A stretch of 14,662 nucleotides of DNA from an uncultured Alphaproteobacteria bacterium (GCA_947304085.1 CAMZAC010000005.1:1-14662); one strand, 5' to 3'. Shown: positions 1-6,351, counted from the stretch's first letter. The notes: a model not told the origin generated them from the sequence alone. Numbers and translations: made by a program.

Positions 1-196
1 GTTTATCACCATACGACAATGTATAAGATGGGCGCGTAGCAGTTTCAATAACCAATCGTGTTTTGCCACCAGGTTGACTTCCTGTCCGAACGGCACGCAA
101 ATTATTAGGTGCAGAAAAAGCAACACGCGGCGCCAAGCCAATTACCAAAGCGCTGAAGCTGACAGTTTGCAAGACTTTTCTTCTTGATATTTTCAT
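1..196 (-). CDS. N-acetylmuramoyl-L-alanine amidase, AmiC-like (N-terminus only)
   Basis: Only the first 65 or so codons are in the window; the gene runs off the left edge. The protein opens with a twin-arginine (Tat) signal: SRRKVLQ at residues 4-10, then a hydrophobic stretch ending near AFSA. The segment after it (LRAVRTGSQPGGKTRLVIET, then a P-x-Y pattern) has the look of an AMIN domain, the septum- and peptidoglycan-targeting module at the N-terminus of AmiC-type amidases. E. coli AmiA and AmiC are also Tat substrates. By family knowledge the full protein would be a periplasmic zinc amidase that cuts septal peptidoglycan during daughter-cell separation; its catalytic domain is not visible here. 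The ATG at 196 is chosen because it places the Tat motif correctly. There is no Shine-Dalgarno sequence, and a good promoter lies so close that the mRNA may be leaderless. Confidence 0.68.
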   Translation of the reverse strand, partial: MKISRRKVLQTVSFSALVIGLAPRVAFSAPNNLRAVRTGSQPGGKTRLVIETATRPSYTLSYGDK

Positions 197-203
197 AAGT
201 TCT

Positions 204-232
204 ATTATATCAAAAAAATAACCCCCAGGCAA
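204..232 (-). promoter_or_regulatory. Promoter of the AMIN amidase gene
   Basis: On the minus strand, TTGCCT (227-232) and a consensus TATAAT (204-209) are separated by 17 bases. The predicted transcription start, about 7 bases past the -10, falls at about 197, immediately before the ATG at 196. It sits just after the upstream gene's terminator. Confidence 0.65.
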
Positions 233-253
233 GCCCGGCTTGACTATTTTCAT

Positions 254-279
254 AAAAAAGACCGCCTAAACCGGCGGTC
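254..279 (-). terminator. Intrinsic terminator of the 300-1544 gene
   Basis: A 7-bp stem (260-266 with 273-279, GACCGCC/GGCGGTC) has a 6-base loop and is followed on the minus strand by six T (254-259). It lies about 20 bases past the stop codon. Confidence 0.85.
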
Positions 280-299
280 AAAATAAAATATAGATAAAT

Positions 300-1544
300 T
301 TAGCGACTGACACAAGTTGCATAAGCCTGAGAAACTAATGATGTTTCATTCTGGGTTAATGTAGCAACCGGCACAATGAAACATCTTGCAGTATCACGCA
401 CAATGAAAACCTTTGTTCCTAATTTATATGCTTGTTGCATGCTATCCATTTGTGCACTGGTCAAATATGCATTTGGAGTCAAAGCATTATTTGTTAAACC
501 AAATTGAACGACATCTTTTGCTATATTAAATTCATAGATATCATATAATGACGTGACTTCCTTTGCTATAGCTTGGGTTTCGTATGGATTAAACGTATTT
601 GTGGTTGCTGTTGGCATAGCAATATTTGCAGCCACAGCCACAGCGTTCTGCAAATTAGTATACCCCGTATTTGTTGATGCATGTGGAACGGTGTTTAATT
701 GCAAATTGTCACCACAAGCCAAATTCATACGATTAGTATAGTCGGCTAAAACTGCATCAACGGCGGCCTCCCAATTTTTACCTTTGGCATTCATCTCAAG
801 ACCAATAATTTTATCAGCCCAGCCCCAAATATCTGCACCCATATTACCAGCGTTCAAAAATCTGCTGATCATTTCAGAAGATCCACCAGTGACACCAACA
901 CCACAAGATTCCATCAATCTGTTTTTAAGCATACTGGTTGTTTCGTTTCCATATGCCAAAGCGACAGAATGACAGGCCATTGCAGCCTCTAATTCATGAC
1001 GGCGCTGAAGGCACAAATCAGAATGTGACTTAGTCAACTTATCCGCCATATTCATCATAGACAAATAAGACATCAATTCTTGTTGAACATACGAAGGACA
1101 TAAACGCGCGGCCGTATTTGTTCCACCAATATTATTTTTGGTTCCAGTACTATATTGTGGCAAAAGTATTGATGTATCCTTCTGCAAACATAACAACGCA
1201 TAATTATACAATTCTATTTCCGTAGCATACGAACAACGCCCTGATGTTTTGCCGGGAACAATTATCGCATCACCGCAATACTCGGCCAAGCAATTATAAA
1301 TTTTTTGACGACAAGCCGTATCAACATCCGGTTGCGTCACCAAAAAATATGTGTTGCGTTGATTCTGTTGGTATGCATTTACCAATCCTTGCTGTCCACG
1401 AGTTCCACCAGTGGATGCCCCAGCAGAATTTGTATAAATCATCGCCCTGCCATTATTTGCGGTCGTTCCAGCAGATACAGCTGTTGCTGAACTTCCCAAC
1501 AAACACGCACTTATACAACCGAATATCATTAAGAATTTATTCAT
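300..1544 (-). CDS. Secreted Cys-containing protein of unknown function
   Basis: A 414-aa protein that I do not recognise. It begins with a signal sequence (residues 1-25; probable signal peptidase I cleavage after VSA). A lipobox-like ISAC at 11-14 also exists but seems too close to the N-terminus. The mature part has a Gly/Ser/Thr/Asn-rich linker (about 26-60), then a mixed helical region with dispersed cysteines (for example CRQKIYNCLAEYC around 78-90, and others through residue 215). The even scatter of Cys in an exported protein suggests disulfide bonds in the periplasm or at the cell surface. The C-terminal ~100 residues contain two more Cys and end in SR. The ATG at 1544 has a good ribosome binding site (AGAGAGG, 1551-1557), and a TATAAT-like -10 lies at 1579-1584. 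It is monocistronic, divergent from prfB, and followed by its own terminator. Confidence 0.85.
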   Translation of the reverse strand: MNKFLMIFGCISACLLGSSATAVSAGTTANNGRAMIYTNSAGASTGGTRGQQGLVNAYQQNQRNTYFLVTQPDVDTACRQKIYNCLAEYCGDAIIVPGKTSGRCSYATEIELYNYALLCLQKDTSILLPQYSTGTKNNIGGTNTAARLCPSYVQQELMSYLSMMNMADKLTKSHSDLCLQRRHELEAAMACHSVALAYGNETTSMLKNRLMESCGVGVTGGSSEMISRFLNAGNMGADIWGWADKIIGLEMNAKGKNWEAAVDAVLADYTNRMNLACGDNLQLNTVPHASTNTGYTNLQNAVAVAANIAMPTATTNTFNPYETQAIAKEVTSLYDIYEFNIAKDVVQFGLTNNALTPNAYLTSAQMDSMQQAYKLGTKVFIVRDTARCFIVPVATLTQNETSLVSQAYATCVSR

Positions 1545-1616
1545 GAATTGCCTCTCTCGTTTACGGTCATTTTATCACATTATAAATACAAACGCAATAA
1601 AACTTTCATAAAAAAG

Positions 1617-1644
1617 TTGATTTGAACGATAAAAATGATATATT
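1617..1644 (+). promoter_or_regulatory. Candidate prfB promoter
   Basis: TTGATT (1617-1622) and TATATT (1639-1644) have a 16-base spacer. The predicted start is at about 1651, next to the prfB ATG at 1652, where no Shine-Dalgarno sequence is present. This suggests a leaderless or nearly leaderless mRNA. Confidence 0.45.
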
Positions 1645-1651
1645 TCACGAT

Positions 1652-2723
1652 ATGACAGTTATTAATAGCGATATTTTAAATAAAATTCAAGACGACATTT
1701 CTGCCGTCAGGGGGTTTCTTTGACCCAAACAAAATTCAATCTGAAATAGATAAACTATCAAAAATAACAAACACACCTTATTTATGGGATAATCCGGATT
1801 ATGCACGCAGTATTTTACAAAAAAAATCTGGCCTGGAAAAACAATTAACTGAATTATTCCGCTTGGAAACAGAATTTACAAATTTATCAGAATTATATGA
1901 ATTGTCCCCTGATGATTCCGATGTTAACAAAGCTATTGAAAAGTTGGCTGATGAAACGCATCGCGCAAAGTTTATAACTTTGTTCAACGATCCTGCCGAT
2001 AATAATGGTGCATTTTTATTTATCCAAGCTGGCGCAGGCGGAACAGAAGCACAAGATTGGGCGCAAATGTTGGTTCGTATGTATTTCAGATGGTGTGAAC
2101 GTCATAATTTTACCTTTGAGACAGTCGAAGAACACGCCGGTGATGTTGCGGGTATAAAAAGCGCAACTTTTCGAATATCTGGCGAACGTGCATACGGTTG
2201 GCTGAAAAACGAAATTGGTGTTCACAGATTGGTTCGCATATCACCATTTAATGCAAATGGTAAACGACAGACAAGTTTTGCCTCCGTTGATGTGTGGCCA
2301 GATATTGATGATTCTATTGAAGTAGAAATTAATGAAAAAGACTTGCGTATTGATACATATCGTGCATCTGGGGCGGGCGGTCAACATGTTAATAAAACCG
2401 ACAGCGCGGTACGCATAACACATTTACCAACAAATACTGTGGTCACGTGCCAGAATGAACGCAGTCAAATACAAAACAAAGAAATGGCCATGAAGATGTT
2501 GCGTTCAAAGTTATATGAATTAGAGATGGAAAAACGCGCTGCTGAAGAAGATGCAGCTAAAGCTGCACAGAAAAAAATTGAATGGGGCAGCCAAATACGC
2601 AACTATGTTTTATATCCATATCAATTAGTTAAAGATGTTCGGACAAACGTTGAAAAAACGGATTCTGATGCCGTCTTGGACGGTGATTTGGATGATTTTA
2701 TGTTGGCAATGTTGTCAAAATAA
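1652..2723 (+). CDS. prfB: Peptide chain release factor 2 (with programmed +1 frameshift)
   Basis: RF2 recognises UGA/UAA stop codons and triggers peptide release on the ribosome. Translation starts at ATG 1652, runs 23 codons to an in-frame TGA (1721-1723), and must shift +1 to continue from 1722 to the stop at 2721-2723. This gives 356 aa, against 365 in E. coli. The stop-recognition tripeptide SPF is at about residues 197-199 and the catalytic GGQ loop at about 242-244; both are eight residues earlier than in E. coli, as expected from the shorter N-terminus. The C-terminal YPYQLVKDVRT and DAVLDGDLDDFM segments are typical RF2. An annotation that starts after the shift would wrongly drop the first ~70 residues. 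The gene is followed directly by tRNA-Arg, whose -35 box lies in the last prfB codons. Confidence 0.96.
1709..1724 (+). promoter_or_regulatory. prfB recoding site (autoregulatory +1 frameshift)
   Basis: AGGGGG (internal Shine-Dalgarno), TTT, CTT, TGA, C. The slippery CTT at 1718-1720 is followed by the in-frame TGA at 1721-1723 and then C, with the internal SD three bases before CTT. This matches the E. coli arrangement (AGGGGG TAT CTT TGA C) except for TTT in place of TAT. Low RF2 favours the shift and so more RF2 (established mechanism). Confidence 0.95.
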
Positions 2724-2740
2724 AAAATAAGTTGTATAAT
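2712..2740 (+). promoter_or_regulatory. tRNA-Arg promoter
   Basis: TTGTCA (2712-2717) and a consensus TATAAT (2735-2740) have an exact 17-base spacer, and the start is predicted about 5 bases before the tRNA. The -35 box lies within the last codons of prfB, so the two units are packed without a gap. Confidence 0.72.
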
Positions 2741-2751
2741 AACTGTTATAT

Positions 2752-2828
2752 GCACCCATAGCACAATTGGATAATGCGTTGCCCTCCGAAGGCAAAGATT
2801 ACAGGTTCGACTCCTGTTGGGTGCGCCA
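2752..2828 (+). tRNA. tRNA-Arg (anticodon CCG)
   Basis: A full cloverleaf can be drawn. Acceptor stem GCACCCA (2752-2758) pairs with TGGGTGC (2818-2824). The D-arm starts at 2761. The anticodon stem TTGCC/GGCAA (2779-2783 and 2791-2795) carries loop CTCCGAA with anticodon CCG (2786-2788). The T-arm is ACAGG-TTCGACT-CCTGT. The discriminator is G and CCA is encoded at 2826-2828. It decodes CGG arginine codons. The D-stem has one weak pair. Confidence 0.95.
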
Positions 2829-2867
2829 TAAAAACAAAATTAACAAATGTTAGATTTTGTTTTTATG
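2827..2867 (+). terminator. Long AT-rich hairpin after tRNA-Arg
   Basis: A 14-bp stem (2827-2840 with 2854-2867) continues as TAAC/GTTA (2841-2844 with 2849-2852), with one bulged G at 2853 and loop AAAT, for 18 bp in all. The 3' arm is itself T-rich (ATTTTGTTTTT), so it can act as a terminator or 3'-processing signal. The stem begins inside the CCA of the tRNA. Confidence 0.6.
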
Positions 2868-2904
2868 TTGTGTCGTCCGCAGGAGGCGAACCAGGTTCGA
2901 CAAC
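2867..2904 (+). repeat. Copy of tRNA-Arg T-arm 5' half within a hairpin
   Basis: CAGGTTCGAC at 2892-2901 is identical to tRNA-Arg 2802-2811, and the sequence before it (CCGCAGGAGGC) loosely resembles the tRNA anticodon arm. The piece sits in a hairpin whose outer stem is GTTG..TCG (2867-2875) with CGACAAC (2898-2904), interrupted by a 2-base bulge. I read it as a fragment of a decayed tRNA-Arg duplicate; a coincidental match of 10 bases is possible. Confidence 0.4.
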
Positions 2905-2927
2905 AAGTAGATTTTGGAAGTGATAAC

Positions 2928-2992
2928 GCACCAAAATCGTTACGGTTGCCCCGCAGGCAAGAATTGACGAGGGACTCCTGTTGGGTGCACCA
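2928..2992 (+). pseudogene. Degenerate tRNA-Arg-like copy ending in CCA
   Basis: The 3' part, GACTCCTGTTGGGTGC (2973-2988), is identical over 16 bases to tRNA-Arg 2809-2824, followed by A instead of G and then CCA. A 5' GCACC (2928-2932) can pair with GGTGC (2984-2988) as an acceptor-like stem. GTTGCCC..AGGCAA (2945-2960) echoes the anticodon arm but has only five loop bases, and the D-arm is missing. About 65 nt against 77 for the real tRNA. It cannot form a normal cloverleaf, so it is a tRNA pseudogene or a tRNA-like RNA. A separate hairpin GATTTTGG/CCAAAATC (2910-2917 with 2931-2938) overlaps its 5' end. Confidence 0.6.
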
Positions 2993-2999
2993 CAAAACC

Positions 3000-3063
3000 G
3001 CACACCTTTAAGATTCACTACGAATAAACAATGTATTTATTAGCAATGAATTGATTGGTGTGC
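3000..3063 (+). other. Inverted repeat in the rnj leader
   Basis: GCACACC (3000-3006) and GGTGTGC (3057-3063) form perfect 7-base arms enclosing about 50 bases, which contain a smaller AATAAA/TTTATT inverted repeat. It ends 29 bases before the RNase J start codon. No clear promoter was found between the tRNA-like copy and rnj, so rnj may be read from the tRNA promoter or from a weak site here. Confidence 0.4.
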
Positions 3064-3092
3064 AAACATTAAACCAAATAAAAGGATTATAA

Positions 3093-4799
3093 ATGGTAAA
3101 AGTAAAAGAACATAAAACAGAATTAGAAAACATACCTGAAACAATTGCTGATAAACCCTTGCATGAATCTGATAAAAATGATGACAAGGTTTATTTTATG
3201 GCACTTGGCGGTTTAGAACATGTCGGTCAAAACATGTATGTTTATAAATACAAGGGTAAATATTTAATCGTAGATTGCGGTATGGGGTTTTTGGAAGAAG
3301 AAATCGGTGCTGGCGATGTTCAATACTGTGATACAAGTTGGTTAGAAAAACACAAAAAAGATGTAGTCGGTTTTGTTATGACACACGGTCACGAAGACCA
3401 TATTGGTGCATTAAAATACATTTGGCCAAAGTTCAGAAAACCAATTTACTGCACACGTTTCCCTGCTGAAATCTTACGCAAGACTTTTGCTGGTATCGAA
3501 ATGGATTTTAATCCAGACAAAGATATTATTGAATTTGACCATCATGGCGCAGAATTGGACTTGAAACCTTTTACGGTTGAAACGTTTCATGTGACTCACT
3601 CTGTTCCAGAAGCTCAAATGTTGATCATCAAAACACCTGCAGGTAAAATATTACATACAGGCGATTGGACATTTAATGATGATAATCCCATTGAAGATAA
3701 CACGAATTATGCAAGACTGTCCGAAATTGGTTCTGATCCAAAATTGTTAGCCTGTGTTTGCGATTCTACATCAGCAGAGAGACAAACACCACAAACGACA
3801 GAAATACAAGTTCGTGACACGCTGACTGAAATCATGAAAAAAGCACCTGGACGCGTGTTTGTGACTGGATATTCCAGAAGTTTAGCACGTATAAAGATGT
3901 TTTCGGAAGCCGCCCACGCAGCAGGACGTGTGGCCGCTATCAAAGAACGTAGCAATCCAAACCCTGTACCATATGTTGGCTTGCCAGAATTCCGTGAAAT
4001 TGGTATTAAATTTGGTTATCTGGGTAAAGACGATGTTTATTTACACGAAGAAATCAAAGATTTGCCGGCAGAAAAACAAGCTATATTTTTAACTGGATCC
4101 CAAGGTGAAAAATTTGCTATGTTGACCCGTCTTTGCAACGGACATGTTAAAGAATTAAAATTGTTGCCAACAGATACAGTAATTTTCAGTGCGATTATAA
4201 TCCCAGGGCGCGAACAAGATGTTTCATATCTGTATAACAAATTAGCACGTATGGGAATAAAGACATATACTATATTTGACACAGACCATTTGCACGCATC
4301 TGGTCATGCTGGTCGCCCTGAATTTGAACGTTTTTATGACATTGTTCACCCCCAGGTTTCTATACCTATGCACGGTGAATATATCAGCGAAATGTTAAAC
4401 GGTAAAATGGCTATGGAACGCGGTGGTGCAAAACATATGATGTTAGTTCATAACGGCGATATGATCGCATTGTCTGACGGAAACGAACCATATGTTTGCG
4501 AATCTATACCGACAGGTTTCGTCGTTATGGAAGGCGAAACCGAACGCAGCGCAGACGACCCCGTATATAAAACCCGCAAGAAAATTGCTGCTAATGGTGC
4601 AATTTTCGTCACATTACCAATTGATAAACGCGGATTTTTAAAGGAAATTACGAACGCCATTGATAAACTGACTAAAACAGAACGCAAAAATAAAGATGTT
4701 TTGTTTGCTGCAACACAAAATGCTTCAAACAAAGTGATACGTGCTGCTTTGGGTGCTGATAAAAAACCAAAATACAGCATTCATTTTGTAATGAAATAA
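3093..4799 (+). CDS. rnj: Ribonuclease J
   Basis: A 568-aa beta-CASP metallo-beta-lactamase nuclease. In families of this type it acts as a 5'-3' exonuclease and endonuclease in rRNA/mRNA maturation and decay in the cytoplasm. The N-terminal ~30 residues are a polar extension; the catalytic fold starts at YFMALGGLEHVGQNM. The zinc motif HGHEDH is at residues 98-103, with further metal ligands in HVTHSVPE (about 165-172), HTGDW (about 190) and MHGEY (about 425, beta-CASP motif C). The length matches alphaproteobacterial and Firmicutes RNase J (about 550-570 aa). The ATG at 3093 has a Shine-Dalgarno AAAGGA (3081-3086). The gene stands alone, with its own terminator downstream. RNase J matures RNA 5' ends, so the structured leader just upstream could be a self-regulatory target, but this is inference. 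Confidence 0.95.
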   Translation: MVKVKEHKTELENIPETIADKPLHESDKNDDKVYFMALGGLEHVGQNMYVYKYKGKYLIVDCGMGFLEEEIGAGDVQYCDTSWLEKHKKDVVGFVMTHGHEDHIGALKYIWPKFRKPIYCTRFPAEILRKTFAGIEMDFNPDKDIIEFDHHGAELDLKPFTVETFHVTHSVPEAQMLIIKTPAGKILHTGDWTFNDDNPIEDNTNYARLSEIGSDPKLLACVCDSTSAERQTPQTTEIQVRDTLTEIMKKAPGRVFVTGYSRSLARIKMFSEAAHAAGRVAAIKERSNPNPVPYVGLPEFREIGIKFGYLGKDDVYLHEEIKDLPAEKQAIFLTGSQGEKFAMLTRLCNGHVKELKLLPTDTVIFSAIIIPGREQDVSYLYNKLARMGIKTYTIFDTDHLHASGHAGRPEFERFYDIVHPQVSIPMHGEYISEMLNGKMAMERGGAKHMMLVHNGDMIALSDGNEPYVCESIPTGFVVMEGETERSADDPVYKTRKKIAANGAIFVTLPIDKRGFLKEITNAIDKLTKTERKNKDVLFAATQNASNKVIRAALGADKKPKYSIHFVMK

Positions 4800-4818
4800 T
4801 TCTTAGGTTTATCATCTG

Positions 4819-4850
4819 TGTCCCGGTTTTATTGACCGGGGCATTTTTTT
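4819..4850 (+). terminator. rnj terminator
   Basis: A 9-bp GC-rich stem (4819-4827 with 4835-4843, one G-U pair) with a 7-base loop is followed by seven T (4844-4850). Confidence 0.92.
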
Positions 4851-4861
4851 AATACAACCGC

Positions 4862-4889
4862 TTGACTTTTTACATTAAAAGATTAAACT
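4862..4889 (+). promoter_or_regulatory. Promoter of the 4925 gene
   Basis: TTGACT (4862-4867) and TAAACT (4884-4889) have a 16-base spacer. The TTG that opens the longest ORF here is part of this -35 box, which argues for the ATG at 4925 as the real start. Confidence 0.6.
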
Positions 4890-4924
4890 TGCCAATCGCA
4901 TTATTTAACAAAGGGATACAAAAC

Positions 4925-5416
4925 ATGAGAAACAGCAGTCTGACTTTTGATATGCAACCTAAAAAACTGACACGTGACAAAGTTATGGTGGATTACATAT
5001 ACACAAACAACGTATGCTCTATTAATAGTGTATCTAACCCAACTAACGATTACGATATTTGTGGCGAATATTGCATTACTAAAAAACCTTCTGTTGATAA
5101 CGAGACCAATATTATTGCTGCCTTTGAAAAAAACAACATGATTGATTTCTTGCTTCGTGTAGATTTACATACAAAAAACGGCAAAGCCTGCATAGGCATA
5201 GAAAAACCAATAAAGCCGGTATATGTGACTACATTGCACGGTGACGTTTTTTTAAATCAAATAGGCACTGCACATGTACGTAATTTGGATGTCACTACAG
5301 ATTTTGCTTGTAAAATAAAAAAGAACCTGCAAGCTGGTTATCAAGAATACAAACGGCTTTCTGATACAAACAAAGTCAAGATTGGGAAAATTAAAATTAT
5401 ACATAAAGAACATTAA
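4925..5416 (+). CDS. Hypothetical cytoplasmic protein, 163 aa
   Basis: I do not recognise this protein. From ATG 4925 it has 163 residues, no signal peptide and no membrane segment, and is rich in Asn, Lys, Asp and Thr. Four or five cysteines are scattered (for example NVCSINS, DICGEYC, KACIG, FACKI). The middle (about residues 70-125) looks like alternating beta strands (IDFLLRVDLHTKNGKACIGIE, then VYVTTLHGDVFLNQIG), and the C-terminus is basic (KVKIGKIKIIHKEH). The start is supported by AAAGGGA at 4910-4916 and by the promoter upstream; the 21 codons preceding it in frame would overlap that promoter. It has its own promoter and terminator, so it is an independent unit between rnj and rpsD. 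Codon use resembles the neighbours, with no sign of recent transfer. Confidence 0.8.
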   Translation: MRNSSLTFDMQPKKLTRDKVMVDYIYTNNVCSINSVSNPTNDYDICGEYCITKKPSVDNETNIIAAFEKNNMIDFLLRVDLHTKNGKACIGIEKPIKPVYVTTLHGDVFLNQIGTAHVRNLDVTTDFACKIKKNLQAGYQEYKRLSDTNKVKIGKIKIIHKEH

Positions 5417-5422
5417 CAATTT

Positions 5423-5448
5423 AAAACCACCGAAAACGGTGGTTTTTT
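5423..5448 (+). terminator. Terminator after the 4925 gene
   Basis: A 10-bp stem AAAACCACCG (5423-5432) with CGGTGGTTTT (5437-5446) has a tetraloop AAAA and a T run at 5443-5448. Seven bases past the stop codon. Confidence 0.92.
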
Positions 5449-5449
5449 C

Positions 5450-5478
5450 TTGCTTTTTAATAAAAAACATTATAAAAT
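5450..5478 (+). promoter_or_regulatory. rpsD promoter
   Basis: TTGCTT (5450-5455) and TAAAAT (5473-5478, part of TATAAAAT) have a 17-base spacer. The transcription start is expected near 5485, leaving a leader of about 110 nt before rpsD. Confidence 0.65.
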
Positions 5479-5486
5479 AGCGTTCG

Positions 5487-5540
5487 ATGAATAACCAGAA
5501 AAGAATAATCAGTGGTGTCTTTTGGTCCTACTTGAAATAA
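5487..5540 (+). CDS. Possible leader mini-ORF 1 of rpsD (17 aa)
   Basis: ATG 5487 lies about two bases past the predicted transcription start, so it would be translated as a leaderless ORF. The peptide is MNNQKRIISGVFWSYLK. Its TAA (5538-5540) overlaps the AAGGA (5539-5543) that precedes mini-ORF 2. No homologue is recognised; it is called only because of its position. Confidence 0.3.
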   Translation: MNNQKRIISGVFWSYLK

Positions 5541-5552
5541 GGATTCTGTGAA

Positions 5553-5588
5553 ATGTTCGGCACAATGAAAACCAAAAACAAAGGATAA
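5553..5588 (+). CDS. Possible leader mini-ORF 2 of rpsD (11 aa)
   Basis: ATG 5553 follows AAGGA (5539-5543) by nine bases. The peptide is [11 protein letters not shown]. Its stop (5586-5588) directly follows the AAAGGA Shine-Dalgarno of rpsD (5580-5585), an arrangement suited to translational coupling. The KTK similarity to the start of ribosomal protein L35 is too short to mean anything by itself. Confidence 0.3.
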   Translation: MFGTMKTKNKG

Positions 5589-5593
5589 ATATT

Positions 5594-6226
5594 ATGGCAA
5601 GAGCTGGTGCAAAACGTAGCACACGTAAGTTGAAAATCGCTCGTTCTTTGGGCGTCAACTTGTGGGGTCAGGCTAAATCCCCATTTAATAAACGCAAATA
5701 TAAACCTGGTCAACATGGACCAACATCTCGTAAAACAAGTTCTTCTGATTATGCAAAGCAGATGCGTGCAAAACAGACTTTGAAGGGATACTATGGTAAT
5801 GTTGGCGAGAAGAAATTCCATGCATATTATGCAGAAGCAAACAATATGAAAGGTGACACACCTGATAATTTGATTAGTTTGTTGGAAAGACGTTTAGATG
5901 CAGTGGTATACCGTTCTAAATTGGCACCAACTGTATTCTCTGCTCGTCAATTGGTCAGTCACGGTCATATCTATGTCAATGGCAAACGGGTAAAAATTGC
6001 TTCTTATCGTGTAAATCCTGGTGATGTTATCACAGTCAGCGAAAAAGCAAAACAAATGCCATTGGTCGTATTGGCTTTGGAATCTGGCGAACGTAATTTT
6101 CCAGATTACATCACAGTAGACAGCGCTGCATTTACAGCAACATTTACTCGTGTTCCAAAGTTTGAGGATGTTCCATATCCAGTAGAAATGAACCCTGAAT
6201 TGGTTGTTGAATTCTATTCAAGATAA
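5594..6226 (+). CDS. rpsD: 30S ribosomal protein S4
   Basis: Primary 16S rRNA-binding protein that starts assembly of the small-subunit body. At 210 aa it is of normal length. The N-terminal part (1-90) is basic and lacks the zinc-binding cysteines seen in some S4 proteins, with the conserved [10 protein letters not shown]. The S4 RNA-binding domain spans about residues 93-160 ([20 protein letters not shown], then [17 protein letters not shown]). The C-terminus ends with [15 protein letters not shown], typical of the family. The start is fixed by AAAGGA (5580-5585). It stands alone rather than in the alpha operon, which is common for alphaproteobacterial rpsD. In enterobacteria S4 represses its own translation; the ~110-nt leader with two tiny ORFs could serve a similar role here, which is unproven. 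Confidence 0.97.
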   Translation: MARAGAKRSTRKLKIARSLGVNLWGQAKSPFNKRKYKPGQHGPTSRKTSSSDYAKQMRAKQTLKGYYGNVGEKKFHAYYAEANNMKGDTPDNLISLLERRLDAVVYRSKLAPTVFSARQLVSHGHIYVNGKRVKIASYRVNPGDVITVSEKAKQMPLVVLALESGERNFPDYITVDSAAFTATFTRVPKFEDVPYPVEMNPELVVEFYSR

Positions 6227-6245
6227 TAGAACGCAATGCAAAATT

Positions 6246-6272
6246 AAAATCCCACTATGTGTGGGATTTTTT
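6246..6272 (+). terminator. rpsD terminator
   Basis: A 10-bp stem AAAATCCCAC (6246-6255) with GTGGGATTTT (6261-6270) has a 5-base loop and a T run at 6267-6272. Confidence 0.92.
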
Positions 6273-6299
6273 ATTGCCTGCTCATACACGCCAAATATA

Positions 6300-6328
6300 T
6301 TGAATTTTTACAAAAAAAGTGTTAAAAT
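6300..6328 (+). promoter_or_regulatory. trpS promoter
   Basis: TTGAAT (6300-6305) and TAAAAT (6323-6328) have a 17-base spacer. The start is expected near 6335, giving a 17-nt leader that holds the AGAAGG Shine-Dalgarno (6338-6343). Confidence 0.68.
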
Positions 6329-6351
6329 ATTTCCAAAAGAAGGTAGAAAAA

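Noticed and set aside
1244..1546. 100-aa plus-strand reading frame opposite the secreted protein gene
   Set aside because: Antisense shadow of the 300-1544 gene, with no ribosome binding site and low-quality protein composition.
2868..2992. Two-piece (permuted) tmRNA, because of TTCGAC and a CCA end
   Set aside because: No tag-peptide reading frame and no matching GGGG-type 5' acceptor piece were seen, and the 3' end is a copy of the adjacent tRNA-Arg.
4862..4924. N-terminal extension of the 4925 gene from TTG 4862
   Set aside because: The TTG is part of a -35 box, and a good ribosome binding site points to ATG 4925.
5553..5588. Fragment of ribosomal protein L35 (KTK motif)
   Set aside because: Only about five residues agree and there is no further L35 sequence; it is better described as a leader mini-ORF.
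6319..6351. N-terminal extension of TrpRS from GTG 6319
   Set aside because: It would overlap the -10 region of the promoter; ATG 6352 has AGAAGG at the right distance and fits the family.
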